Shown: in pieces, positions 35,198-45,885 of the stretch
Layout: every line of letters starts with the position of its first letter
Numbering within the stretch: the stretch's first letter is position 1
Assembly: GCF_039555335.1 (NCBI RefSeq)
Contig: NC_092631.1
Coordinates: 15,681,805 to 15,745,804, forward strand
DNA: 64,000 nucleotides
Direction: 5' to 3'
From: Amphiura filiformis
Lineage: Eukaryota > Echinodermata > Ophiuroidea > Amphilepidida > Amphiuridae
Position numbers and translations under genes: made by a program
Notes under the pieces: model-generated
What the model was told of the DNA's origin: nothing
What the model saw: only the letters and a program-made list of their open reading frames with translations
The model's database searches: none

Positions 35198-35392
35198 TCA
35201 CAAATAAACTTTAATTTCTCATCAACAAAGTGATCACAATAATATAATAGATGAGCGAAACATTCTTAGTTCATCCTCCGACTATGGCTGGCTGACAACT
35301 GCCCCGAATAATAGTCCGGGGTAATTGAGGAGAGAACGCCGCGGAGCGATATATATTTAAATTAGCTATGGCAAGCAAATAGCGTCATAACA
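35198..35392 (-). repeat. 3' LTR of the fossil element
   Basis: 195 bp, partner of the 5' LTR. It is the closest transposon to the 5' end of gene 1. Confidence 0.85.
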
Positions 35393-36967
35393 CACGCCCT
35401 GCCTTTCTTGAATTGGCGCCTGACAATTCTAATTTAATAATATAACTTTAAAATAGCAATTTGAATTGATCAACCTATGATTTAAAAATATATATATCTT
35501 TCTAACACAAACTTTAACATCAGACATAACATTCATCAAGTAACTGCATGACTAATAATTAACTGCATCTTTTTAATCTGAAACATGTAACTCCAAAACA
35601 CGATTGGATAGGGAGAAAATTATTTTTAAAAACAACATCTTTTAAAAATCTTAATCTCGTACAGCAGACAAGGAAAAAGGGGGAAAGGGATGACAAACTA
35701 ACACAATTCTGCAAGACATCGACCAAGACCTTGCACAATCCCCAAACTGGGCATTTACAATGTCAAGTTCCATGTGTTTCAGAAAGTGCGAAGATCTTAC
35801 TCTACACCTTAAACTACACCTTAAAATTAACCCTAGAGTTCATAATCTTGAATCGCTGAATCCATGGCCAGTAGATCCACCGCCGTCGATTTGAACCCAT
35901 TCGCTGTACTTGACGCTGATCTTGACGTTGAACTTGACACTTGCGTGATGAACTCGACACTCAATTTGTCGGTGTGATTCAGATCATGTTTTCCATAAAA
36001 TTTTAAACATGACGTTACAAGAATTGTTTTTTTTGCAATTAGACGATAACTGATGACGGATGTCAATATAAATAACAGAAGAATTAATTTCTTCATATAA
36101 CTGCAGTTTTCAATGCACCAACATTGTGAAATAAGACGCAGTTCCTCCCGTAGATACAGTACTTGACGAACACGACGAAACAATTCCACACGACGAAATT
36201 GCACTTAGACATTCAGATCTGAAGACAAATAGCTGGATAATATTTGATTCAGAACATAACGGGCTTACATGAAAATCGTATGCAAAGTTCCATATGGAAA
36301 AGGGTTTTAAAGTTGCGCACCATACTTTGCATAGAATGACGTCATGTATCAGGTCACAGTTAATAAACCCGTATAATATTTCTTTATTTCTGAATCAAAT
36401 CTTATTCTGGAATCACACACATATTGTACTGACGAAAATTCACAATCATTTCAGAATCACACATATTGCATACCAACTGGAACAAAATTCTTCTGTGTCA
36501 AGTTCAAATCCAAATGCACCTATTGTTCAGATGATTGACCACGAAAATGACCGAAGAACTCCATACTCCATTCAGCACGACTCGAATTCTCTGAAATATA
36601 AACTCAAGCAAAATACACAGTATAAGTATAACACATACATACTATCTAATTTAGCATATTTCTTAATTCCATAATCATAAGAATACCGTATACCATATAT
36701 AATATAACATGAAATTTCATCATAACATAACACACGCTGCCTTTCTTAAATTTTTCACAAATTTTGAAAAATTAACACAGCCAAAATTCCATAAACACGC
36801 AATTTTCAATTCAAAAATTCATAATTGAAATTACAATCTGCTTTATTCTTCACATAATTTGAAAAATGAATACATCCAAAATTCCATAAACACAGTTTTC
36901 AAAAATTCATAAATTACAATCTGCTCTATGCACAACATTAGTATTACAAAATTTAATTGCAACACAT

Positions 36968-37189
36968 TCATCTGCTTTTGCCAGATATCTTCACAGGATT
37001 ACTTTTCAAAAATTCCAAAGCAGCTGGGTTTAAATTATCAACAGGCTCCCAAGTATTTCTAGAACTTGGGAAATCACGCCACTTGATAAGATACTGAAGC
37101 TTGTTGTCCCTGTACCTACCACGTAAAATCTTCTCTACTTCATACTCACTACTTGTGGTAACAGGAGTCAAAGGTAGACCCGGTATCAA
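36968..37189 (-). pseudogene. Chromodomain piece of the fossil LTR element
   Basis: Contains YEVEKILRGR, LQYLIKWRDFP and NTWEPVDNL, the three blocks of a chromodomain. In chromoviruses this domain ends the integrase at the 3' end of pol, so its place close to the 5' LTR shows that the intervening gag-pol is missing. A host chromodomain gene is much less likely given the flanking LTRs. Confidence 0.8.
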
Positions 37190-37270
37190 TTCAATATTGC
37201 TATAAATAATAATACCAAATTAACTTACCTGGGGGTTGGTTTTTTCCCACCAGGGGCAGCTGACAGCCAG

Positions 37271-37465
37271 TCACAAATAAACTTTAATTTCTCATCAACA
37301 AAGTGATCACAATAATATAATAGATGAGCGAAACATTCTTAGTTCATCCTCCGACTATGGCTGGCTGACAACTGCCCCGAATAATAGTCCGGGGTAATTG
37401 AGGAGAGAACGCCGCGGAGCGATATATATTTAAATTAGCTATGGCAAGCAAATAGCGTCATAACA
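37271..37465 (-). repeat. 5' LTR of the fossil element
   Basis: 195 bp, apparently identical to 35198-35392. It includes GCCCCGAATAATAGTCCGGG on the plus strand. Confidence 0.85.
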
Positions 37466-37469
37466 GTAG

Positions 37470-39690
37470 GCATATGCCGTACCCGGGGTCACTCGAACTT
37501 GGACAGTGACCTTCGCTTGAACTGGTCAAGTTCACACAGACAACAAAACAAAGTTCAATGCACAAAGTAGCACAAACACAATTTTTGTGGCTATTATCAA
37601 AAACTCCGGACAACAAACACTGCTCTGTGAAACCCAAGGTTTACAAAAATGTTTAGCAATTTCATGGGATATATTACTGTGTGGACCAACAGTTTATTTG
37701 AAAATGTCATCAAAATTTTACACCTAGCCTGGCTTGAGCATTTTTGTTTGAGCCTGGTCCCATCAGGACCCAAGCGTGTCTCCATACGGAGCGACCGTTT
37801 AAACAAACAAACAAACAAACAAACAAACAAACAAACCTAGTAGTTATCTATCATCCGAATAATTTGATTTATAGAACTTCCATTCGCCCATATCTCAAAT
37901 TAATATAAATTTAGTTACTTTTCTGTATAAATAAAATGTTAATTAATTAATTAAATAAAAATGCCAAATTTAAAGAGCAAATATGCTAGTCTTGTTAAAG
38001 ATCTTGCCGAAAAGGGGCTCAAAGTTGATGTGTGCTTTTGAAATCTAAAACTTTTAAAAGCGTAAGAAAAACATTGTCCTGTATTCATCTATATATTGTT
38101 CCAAATCTGAGCCATCATGGATTGATCCACATCTGTTTAAAATATAATCTCTAATTTAAAGTTTAAACCTGCGAATAAAGAATTGTTTTCTTACTCTTCC
38201 AAGTTCTTCTTTCTCAAAATCTTTTTGTTTTGGCCAAAAATAATCATAAGCAAAATTAATGCTTTCAGAAAAAGTTGCGCTCATCAAAATGAATGTCAAG
38301 TTATGCAAAGAAGTGTTTTGTAACTCCTAAATTGATTTTACCATTTTTGAAACACCGGCTCAGCAAAACCTTCTTGAAAAACCCCGTACATGACAATGAA
38401 TCATTGTTTTATACTGAAGATGATTACATGGGTGACTGGGTTATCGTATACATAAAAATCAAAGACAAACCAAAACACCATTAAATCAATCATAGGATTA
38501 TAGGATGTTGAAAAGGACTTGAATATAATATCATGAATGAATGATAACTTTCTCAGTGCCTCATTTCAAATATATAGTTTTAGTTTTGGTTTTGGTTTTG
38601 GTCACGTGGTTTCCTATTGTCCTGCCTAACCACTTGAATCACAAGATATCGAACTCTTTGTTTCTACCTTTTGTTTAAAACTAAACATTTGTGACAGGTA
38701 GTTTCGGTTTTGGTTTCAGTTTTTATAAGTGGTGTGACGAATAAAATTACAGGATTTTCGAGTTACCTGATCTAAGTATACAAAAGAAATGTTTAAATTT
38801 CGCAGTGCAATATTCACGAGCAGAGAAGTCGAACAAAACAGACTACATTTGAAAGCATTGATTTAGTTTGAAAGCATTGGCTTGAGACTAGGAAATAGCC
38901 TAAGCTGATTTCACTGTGAAAATATATAGACCATCGAAATATTTGCATTCGACATTACAAAAGGGGTCGCTCGAGATGAAGATATCGAATGTAGGGGAGG
39001 AGGAGGGGAAAAGGGGTTATTTAGGAAAGAGGTGGTTATATAGGGAGGGGAGCCACCTCTTAAAGAAAATATGGGTTGTGCTTCCGGGGATAATAAACTA
39101 ATTCATAATCAAATCATCTCCATGCATCGTTTATGTTTCATACAAACAAACAAATTCCCCACCCTTCAGTATACGCGCATGTATATGATTTCTAGGACTA
39201 GAACTCGTGAGTGTACTATGCCACCTACCTTCGACAGAGAGCATCAACTGTCGTCCGCGGGATAGATTTCCGATATCAATCATGATAATAATTATGTTAG
39301 CACAATAGGCTATTGTATACTTCTGGTTATATACCCTATACTGTGTCCTCCCAGCATAATAGTGTTATGATTGCAGATCAGATCAGCTCTACTTTTTAAT
39401 CCCTTGATTTTTGGTTTCTGAACAAAAGAGAAACCAAAACTATATATTTGAAATGAGGGAGTGTCTGCATATCATGGGGCATAAAATCTATTTTTAGTGC
39501 TAGCCTTTCAAGCAAAGATACCCAAATTAATTTGTTTTGGATCCAAAACAAGAGAAATAAGGATTCAAATGACCCGTTAGCATCATCTAAATGATAATAC
39601 TGTTCCCAAAAGCTGCAATAATGCACTCATTATGATCCAATATTACGATTATTGAGTCTAAAATATTAAAGTTGTAAAGGTTGTGGTCAG
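37470..39690. other. Intergenic stretch between the LTR element and gene 2
   Basis: AT-rich, with an AAAC microsatellite at 37800-37836 and GTTTTG-rich runs at 38575-38605. The segment with CTATTTTTAGTGCTAGCCTT at about 39490 recurs at about 39855. No gene recognised. Confidence 0.5.
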
Positions 39691-39699
39691 TGTTGTAGT

Positions 39700-39796
39700 C
39701 GAGACCGGCCTATCTGAGACCAATACCAAGACAGTGACCAGGCAGTCCGAGACCAAGACCAAGACCGACTGGTCCGAGACAGAGACCAAGACGGGT
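39700..39796. repeat. GAGACCAAGACC minisatellite
   Basis: Degenerate 6- and 12-bp units of GAGACC/AAGACC type, about 100 bp. Confidence 0.8.
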
Positions 39797-39940
39797 AATA
39801 TAATGAATGAGTGATAACTATCTCATTGACTGGTACATGATGGGACATAATAATCTATTTTTAGTGCTAGCCTTTCAAGCAAATAATACCAAAATGTAAT
39901 TCTATGACGCGCCTATGATCATTATGATCCACATAATATG

Positions 39941-40093
39941 AGGTATTATTTGTGTTTGTCAAATACAGCGTAATATTGGTTTTCTATTATTAGTCATGTT
40001 ATCATGATACATGAACTTGTTATGTCATCATGATATGAACTTGTCGTTTAGACATTAGTCATCTAGTGCACACTTACGCAGCTTAACACCACC
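39941..40093 (+). promoter_or_regulatory. Upstream region of gene 2, shared with gene 3
   Basis: This block aligns with 45757-45885 upstream of gene 3. The best-kept part is about 33 bp at 39972-40003, containing TTGGTTTTCTATTATTAG, followed by matching TAGTGCACAC and CACCACC near the start codon. It is probably a duplicated core promoter plus 5' UTR. I see no confident TATA box. Confidence 0.5.
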
Positions 40094-43000
40094 ATGACCA
40101 CTGAAATGTCTCTCGGGTCCATTATACTAACATGCTTAGGTGTATTCTTGCTCCTTTTTGTTCTACTTATCTTATATGCGGGGTACTATTTTAATGGCGG
40201 ATTTTATCGGCGATATTGTGACCACATAACTGCGACTTTACACGGAAAAACTGCTATTATCACAGGTATGTTATGAAGGCATGTGCACTCAACTGTATTT
40301 TGATTAGATCGATTTATACTTATATTCTGAATCCTTATGATGAGAGCAATACATTGCATGGTTTTTACATGGTTTGACCAAACTTTGAAGTTTCACCCTG
40401 CATAAGCGGCCATTTTGGATTGATGCAAATTAGGCACTGTTCTTGGATTTTCTTAGGCATATGGAAAGTTTTGGTTACAAAACGATTCTCTTATAAACGC
40501 ATCTATGCACAGTTTCCACCTCGATACACATGAACACGCAATTTCGTCCAAGAGCTTCCAAGCAAGCTGTGAATTGTCTATATATAGTCTTTGTTTACAC
40601 TACACGGTTGAGTGCATAGAATCATAAGAGCTGTGCGAGCTTCTAGCTGACCCGTAGAAAATAGGCATCTGTGATTGGAATTTGTCAAAACCTCAAGTGT
40701 CCCCTTCATCTAATCAATTTTTTTTAAATATCGAACGGAAGCTAACACTCCCCCTTAAAAACATTTTTTTTCATTACGTCAACAGATAAAGCAATTCAAT
40801 GTGGCAAATCTGTTGAAAATTCTTATGCTTTATATAATATGTATTATTTAATATGCTTTCTTGAAATGGAACCGGTGATTAAATGAATTCTGTTGCAATT
40901 AGTGGTGTGTTTTAAGTCCATATCCCTTAAAATAACTTCCCAAAATAAAAATCATGGATTTTACTGTAGAAACATATGGTGGGTTTCACTCCTTTCGACA
41001 TCGATAGGCGGCCATGTGGGTTACAATTTTTATCTCTAAAATAAAGGATGGATCTAATTTACGATTATTTTAAGCCATTTGAGTGTAAACACAAGACAGC
41101 GTTTTAGCATGTCAGATGAATGAATGAATGAATGAATGAATGACCTCAGGGGTTGTACTCGCCCCATCCTTCGTAGGACGGGGTTTAGAGTATGGAATAT
41201 ATACACATATGTATGTACGTCGACGCGTTCCTATCTACATAGTGATTATTTTAAGCCATTTGAGTGTAAACACAAGACAGCGTTTTAGCATGTCAGATGA
41301 ATGAATGAATGAATGACCTCAGGGGTTGTACTCGCCCCATCCTTCGTAGGACGGGGTTTAGAGTATGGAATATATACACATATGTATGTACGTCGACGCG
41401 TTTCCTATCTACATAGTGAAAACGTGATGTGCTAATTATTAGTCTAATGTTGATGATACGGTTTCTTTTGATACGGTTTCTTTTGCATGTATTGGAAAAA
41501 ATGCTTCCAGGTGGAAATGCTGGAATTGGCAAAGAAACTGCCATTGATTTTGCACGTCGTGGAGCACGAGTTATTATTGGCTGCAGAAATCCAAAGAAGG
41601 CCACAGAGGCAGTCAAGGTAGGGAGAATCAAATTGTGACGTGCACTGAAGACAAATGATCACAATCAAGGCTTGTCATTGGCTGATTGACATGAAAGTTG
41701 ATAAAGGCATTGCATCACAGGTGGATGTGATGTTTTCGGTTATTATATTACTTCCAGTGGCGTAATAAATTCCGTGTGAGCAGAATAACTTTCTTCGAAC
41801 AAATACCCACTGTAAATTTGCCGCTTTGTAGCTAGCAAGCATTTGCCCCCATTCACCCACCGCGATCTACGCTTATGAATTTACGAAGTGATATTACTAC
41901 TTACTTTAATATGAATAAAATGTTCGAATCCTTTTTCAAGGCACAAACATGTTTCAAACATAAGAATGACACCACAACAATAATTGTTTTCCGACTATTG
42001 TTCTGTTCTTAAACATTGTTATTCTTTTCTATTGTTTTCTTTTTGTAATAATTACTCTTGTGTTTGTTTATTCGTCTTCTTATTGATACCAGGAAATTCA
42101 AAGACGCTCTTTAAGCAGCAATGTAGTATATATTCCACTAGAACTCTCCGATCAAGATTCCGTCCGCGAATTTGCCAAAACTATTTTGAAACAAGAATCA
42201 CGAATTGATTATCTAATCAATAATGCAGGTAAAATAACGATATACGTAATGTACACGGGCGGGTAAAAACGGGTCTCAAATTGTGAAGTTTGGAGATACC
42301 AAGATTGCAATACGCTTTGCTTAATTTTCACTGAGGGAGAATGTGGGAGGCTACTATTAGGCGTGCGATCCTGTCTAACTTTTAGAGGGGTTCTAATGAA
42401 ATATTAATGTTTTCGCTTATTTATAGGTATCGGCAAATCAGCCAAGGGTCACCGCACGAAAGAAGGCTATAATATGGTTTTTGCTGTGAATCACTTTGGA
42501 CACTTTCTGCTTACTATGTTATTATTGGACCGAGTCAAAAAATGCGCACCTAGTCGTATTGTTAATGTCTCATCCATTGCTTATACCTTCGTGAAAGAAG
42601 GAGATCTATATTTTACGCCAAAAGACGCAGAAGGTAAGAATATCGGCATGGATGGACCAGATGATGGAGTAAAGTCCGAGAACTACGGTCTGGATTTACC
42701 AAATCCAACCTCGAGAACTATGACCTTGAAATGTGTGCATGCAAGGATAAATGGCTGAATTGAGAGAAGATACTAAACTATATTCGTAGAACTTAACTTC
42801 AACTTAAAAATTACTTCAGCCCCACCCTGACCATAATGGTCACTGAGTTACCTCAGTGGCACATTCAACTGCTTGATTTATAATAATTATTCAATGATAG
42901 ATTAAATTTTTATTTATTTTTTTAAGTTTTCTTTCACGAAGTCAGGAAAGAAGGGCATTTAACCTGTGATACTTAAATTAATGCTCCTATTTCAAGCAAG

Positions 43001-44541
43001 CGTCTAAATAAGCCTTCAAAATCTCGAAATGTGCCAATTTTCTACTTGTAGCCATTTGTGTCAAGTTTTCACCTCATACGAGCATCTTAAAATTGACCCC
43101 ACATCAAAATGCACTGTCCTGTTTCAATTATTCTGTTTAAACGTTTAAACGTTTAAATTATCAATTATTTGGAATAACAAGATCATATTTTCACCCTGTT
43201 ATGGCAGGTCGAATATATCCCGGTCTACGAGAATACGCGAGAAGTAAACTGGCTAACGTATTATTTACCAAAGAGCTTGCGCGACAACTTAAAGGATCTG
43301 GTGTCACTACATATTCGTTACATCCAGGTGCTATAAAGTCTAGTATTATTGAGAAGGTAAAGGCGACTAACCAGCTTTCCCGAATAAAGTACTGGTTCTA
43401 CAAAGGTTTCTTTTGGCAAGTATAGGTGAACTTTACGATCTGATATTAAGGAATCGGATATCAACGTTTGCACAGTATTTTTTGTGGGACATAAGAGTAC
43501 ATCATACATGTACATGTATATCGAAATGCATTCTGAATACGAGGAATATCCTTCTGAAATCAAATAATTTTTGATATTTTGAAATTCGCGATATAATACA
43601 AGTTTAATGATATATTATTAAAATTTGATATTTTTAAAGTTTTTGTTCTCGAAGTAAACTTTAAAAATTTAATGATATGTACATAAATTGTATGTAGCTG
43701 GGATGAAAAGCCGACCATCAATTGAAAATTTTGACTTTTCATATTGAAAATATACATTTTCCCAAAAGATTTTCATGCCTTTCCTGGTATTTATTGTATT
43801 CAAAATGCAATTCGATATGTCTGACGTGCTCTCAGGTCCTACAAAAATACGTGAAAACGTATCCGAGTCCTTGAGCGTATAGAATTTACAGTGTCATGAA
43901 ATAACAGGGTCCACACCCCATAATCAATCTCCTATTTTTATGTGTTAAAAGGTACAAATGAATTTTTCATTTCCTCCCTGGTTCATTCAAAACACAATTT
44001 TGCTTCATTTTTATGATATCCTCTACCATAAAACCAACAATTTTTGGTAGGTAAGCGGGTCACACAAAAAACAAAAAAAACATCGATGTCATATTGTTGG
44101 GATCGGGTCATCAAGCAACTTCCTCACCGATTGACCTCATCCACCCATCTGGTTGACATATGATTTAATTAATCACAATTTAAACTGTTCCCAGATGACT
44201 GAGAGAGCACACAGTGTTAAAGAAGTGACATTTGCTATGTCCACTTAACTTTTATGAATGAGTCCAAGAAAGCCACTTCTAGAAGAGAGCCAATACAAAT
44301 AATGAAACTGAGTAATTGACAACGAACCCTTATTTTGCTCTCTTATTTTTTTTTTTTGGTGGGAAGCGATGAGAGAGCCGGAGCACAAACGACCATTTAC
44401 TGCGCTCTTGAGGAGTCTATAACGCACCTTTCAGGGCGTTATTTTGACAATTGTCGTGTAGAAAAGGAGTCCAAATTGTTTCATGACGACGGATTGGCAA
44501 AGAAATTATGGGATGTTAGTTGCCAAGCAACTGGTCTTTGA
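40094..44541 (+). CDS. Retinol dehydrogenase 11-14-like SDR, copy 2 (6 exons, abnormal last intron)
   Basis: Exons: 40094-40265, 41511-41617, 42093-42228, 42427-42633, 43208-43415, and about 44367-44541. Exons 1-5 join in frame through clean GT-AG introns. The anchor (about residues 10-27), TGGNAGIG, NNAG, VNHFGH, VNVSS and the YARSK catalytic pair are all present. The last intron is odd. Its donor is GCAAGT where copies 1 and 3 have GTAAGT, and the usual CAG acceptor before the C-terminal exon is gone, replaced by a T-run followed by GGTGGGAAG. The AG at 44365-44366 would restore the frame with a loss of four residues (334 residues in total). Without splicing, the protein ends two codons past exon 5 with a TAG, losing the conserved [12 protein letters not shown] tail. 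There are two possible starts: ATG at 40094 in a strong ACCACC context, or ATG at 40106, which aligns with copy 3. Confidence 0.85.
41063..41420. repeat. About 181-bp tandem duplication in intron 1 of gene 2
   Basis: The unit from GATTATTTTAAGCCATTTGA to CTATCTACATAGTG occurs twice back to back with almost no difference except the number of GAAT repeats. Gene 3 has one diverged unit in intron 1 (about 48045-48190), so the duplication is later than the gene duplication. Confidence 0.85.
43450..43870. mobile_element. TTAA-flanked foldback element, copy 3, in intron 5 of gene 2
   Basis: TTAA at 43446-43449 and a mutated TTGA at 43871-43874. It keeps GTGGGACATAAGAGTACATC, GAAAAGCCGACCATCAATTG and the inverted right end of the family. 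It is shorter than copies 1 and 2. It sits just 35 bp after the abnormal splice donor of gene 2. Confidence 0.7.
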
Positions 44542-44625
44542 GAAGACATTGTTATCACATAGCAACATATTGTAAATGCTAAATGTGTGTCACTTTCTTA
44601 TAAACCCGGAATATGTCGACAGTAG
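44542..44625 (+). other. 3' flank of gene 2, conserved with gene 3
   Basis: The sequence after the TGA aligns with 53117-53207 after gene 3, including ATCACATAGC, TATAAACCC and GGAATATGTCGA. This shows the duplication unit reached past the stop codon into the 3' UTR. No canonical AATAAA is present in either. Confidence 0.5.
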
Positions 44626-44834
44626 CTATCAGTTCACAAGATGTAGCATTTGTTAGACAAAATTATTTTTATGTCTTCTAATGTAATTTAATGTAAATGT
44701 AATTTTCAGGCCTTAATTTTGTGTACTTTTTAGCAAATAGAAACATTCAAACATCACCAACTAGCCAAGGAGATGAAATTAATGATCAATAGACAGGGAA
44801 AGAAGAACCAAGCATCGCACACTAGCACAATTAT

Positions 44835-44995
44835 TTAATATGAAATTACAATGAAAACATAACATGCATAGGCAGATAAACCGGAGAAAAAACCCTCTGG
44901 ACATACCTGCCTGTGCGGGGACTTGAACCCCAGACCTTTCGCTTGTCGGGCGATGGCTCTAACCACTGAGCTACACAGACTGTCCCTGATGATTT
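44835..44995 (-). repeat. tRNA-derived SINE
   Basis: The head (44909-44980) folds as a tRNA on the minus strand: 7-bp acceptor GTCTGTG with CACAGGC, D arm, anticodon arm with GAC (Val) in the loop, and T arm around GGTTCAAGTCC. A box TAGCTCAGTGG and B box GGTTCAAGTCC match pol III consensus. Position 33 is C instead of T and the top anticodon-stem pair is mismatched. An unrelated AT-rich body follows, so this is a SINE rather than a working tRNA gene. Confidence 0.7.
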
Positions 44996-45448
44996 AAGTC
45001 TGGTTTGATAATGAGTAGGACATGTATACTTGCGATATATTGAGTTGAATTCCACATGTTTGTTGTTTTGTTTATATGGGTTGATAGTTTTATAGGGCCT
45101 ATCATATTAAAATGATCTGATCAATCACAGGCGTAATTGTTTTAAGACCTATGGGTCAATATTCTTAATGTTGCAATGCTAGGTGATGTGGCTAGGGGCT
45201 AGCCTTTAAAAAAAAGTGGAAAACCCTTTGTCCCCCTTGATACACAAAAACTTTTTTGTCCCCTCTTTGAAGTTCCAAAATTTTGTTTGGTCCCCATATT
45301 ATATTTACCAGCTCCACCAAAGTGTTTTTGAAAACTCCCTACCTCAGCCTATATAGCCATGATATCTCCATCATCATTAGGGATGCACCATTAGATTATC
45401 AGGGGGGGGGGGGCATGGGAGTTTGGGTCAGGCAGAATATCTTTTTTT

Positions 45449-45496
45449 TCGCCGCCGAAGGCCGCTTTTTTTTTTTTTCGCGGCCTTCGGCGAAGT
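45449..45496. repeat. GC-rich hairpin with a T-run loop
   Basis: CGCCGAAGGCCGC (45453-45465) pairs exactly with GCGGCCTTCGGCG (45480-45492) across a run of 13 T and one C. About 400 bp upstream of the gene 3 start. Confidence 0.8.
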
Positions 45497-45627
45497 ATTT
45501 ATTTTTCAATTTCAATGTATATACTTTATACAAAGTTGGGTGGGAAAATTTTTTTTTACTCATCAGAGAGGCAATTTTTTTTTTCGTCTCACTAGTGGGC
45601 GAAGTTTTTTTTACAAGTACAATAGAT

Positions 45628-45727
45628 ACAACTCGCTCAACAACTCGCTTCACAACTCGCCCCACAACTCGCCCTACAACTCGCTCCACAACTCGCCAAA
45701 GTACAACTCGGCCATACACAACTCGCC
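45628..45727. repeat. 12-bp minisatellite upstream of gene 3
   Basis: About eight units of ACAACTCGCNCC type. It makes open frames on several strands, including a TTRP-like 4-residue repeat, which are not genes. Confidence 0.9.
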
Positions 45728-45756
45728 ACTTAGACACTCCCTACTCTCTGTACGGT

Positions 45757-45885
45757 TCAGGTATTATTCGTGTTTACCAAACAAATATTGGTTTTCTATT
45801 ATTAGTCATGTTATCTAAAGACATACAGACATCAGTCAGCTAGTGCACACACAGCTAAGCACCACCATTTTATATAGCCACTGAA
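45757..45885 (+). promoter_or_regulatory. Upstream region of gene 3, shared with gene 2
   Basis: Counterpart of the gene 2 upstream block. The 33-bp core lies at 45783-45815, and CTAGTGCACAC with CACCACC precedes the start. A TTTTATATAGC segment lies between CACCACC and the ATG here and is missing in gene 2; that loss creates the extra upstream in-frame ATG of gene 2. The similarity stops at about 45757, just past a 12-bp minisatellite. Confidence 0.5.

Larger units (their letters stand above)
35198..37465 (-). mobile_element. LTR retrotransposon fossil, Ty3/Gypsy chromovirus-like, internally deleted
   Basis: Two 195-bp direct repeats with no difference that I can see (35198-35392 and 37271-37465) bound about 1.9 kb. 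Read on the minus strand the LTRs begin TGTTATGACGC. A purine-rich tract (AAGAAAGGCAGGG) lies just before the 3' LTR at about 35400, and a similar tract recurs near 36740. The only recognisable coding part is a chromodomain. Most of gag and pol is absent, so the element is broken. Identical LTRs imply a recent insertion. No target-site duplication was found. The 3' LTR ends about 190 bp upstream of the start codon of gene 1, on the same strand. Confidence 0.8.

Noticed and set aside
36294-36674. 126-codon plus-strand frame
   Set aside because: Antisense within the LTR fossil, low complexity, no domain.
44909-44980. Functional tRNA-Val gene
   Set aside because: C33 and a mismatched anticodon stem, plus an attached AT-rich body, fit a SINE better.
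45283-45843. 186-codon open frame, the longest in the window
   Set aside because: It is made of T-runs and a 12-bp minisatellite that leave several frames open at once. It shows no domain and overlaps the gene 3 upstream region.
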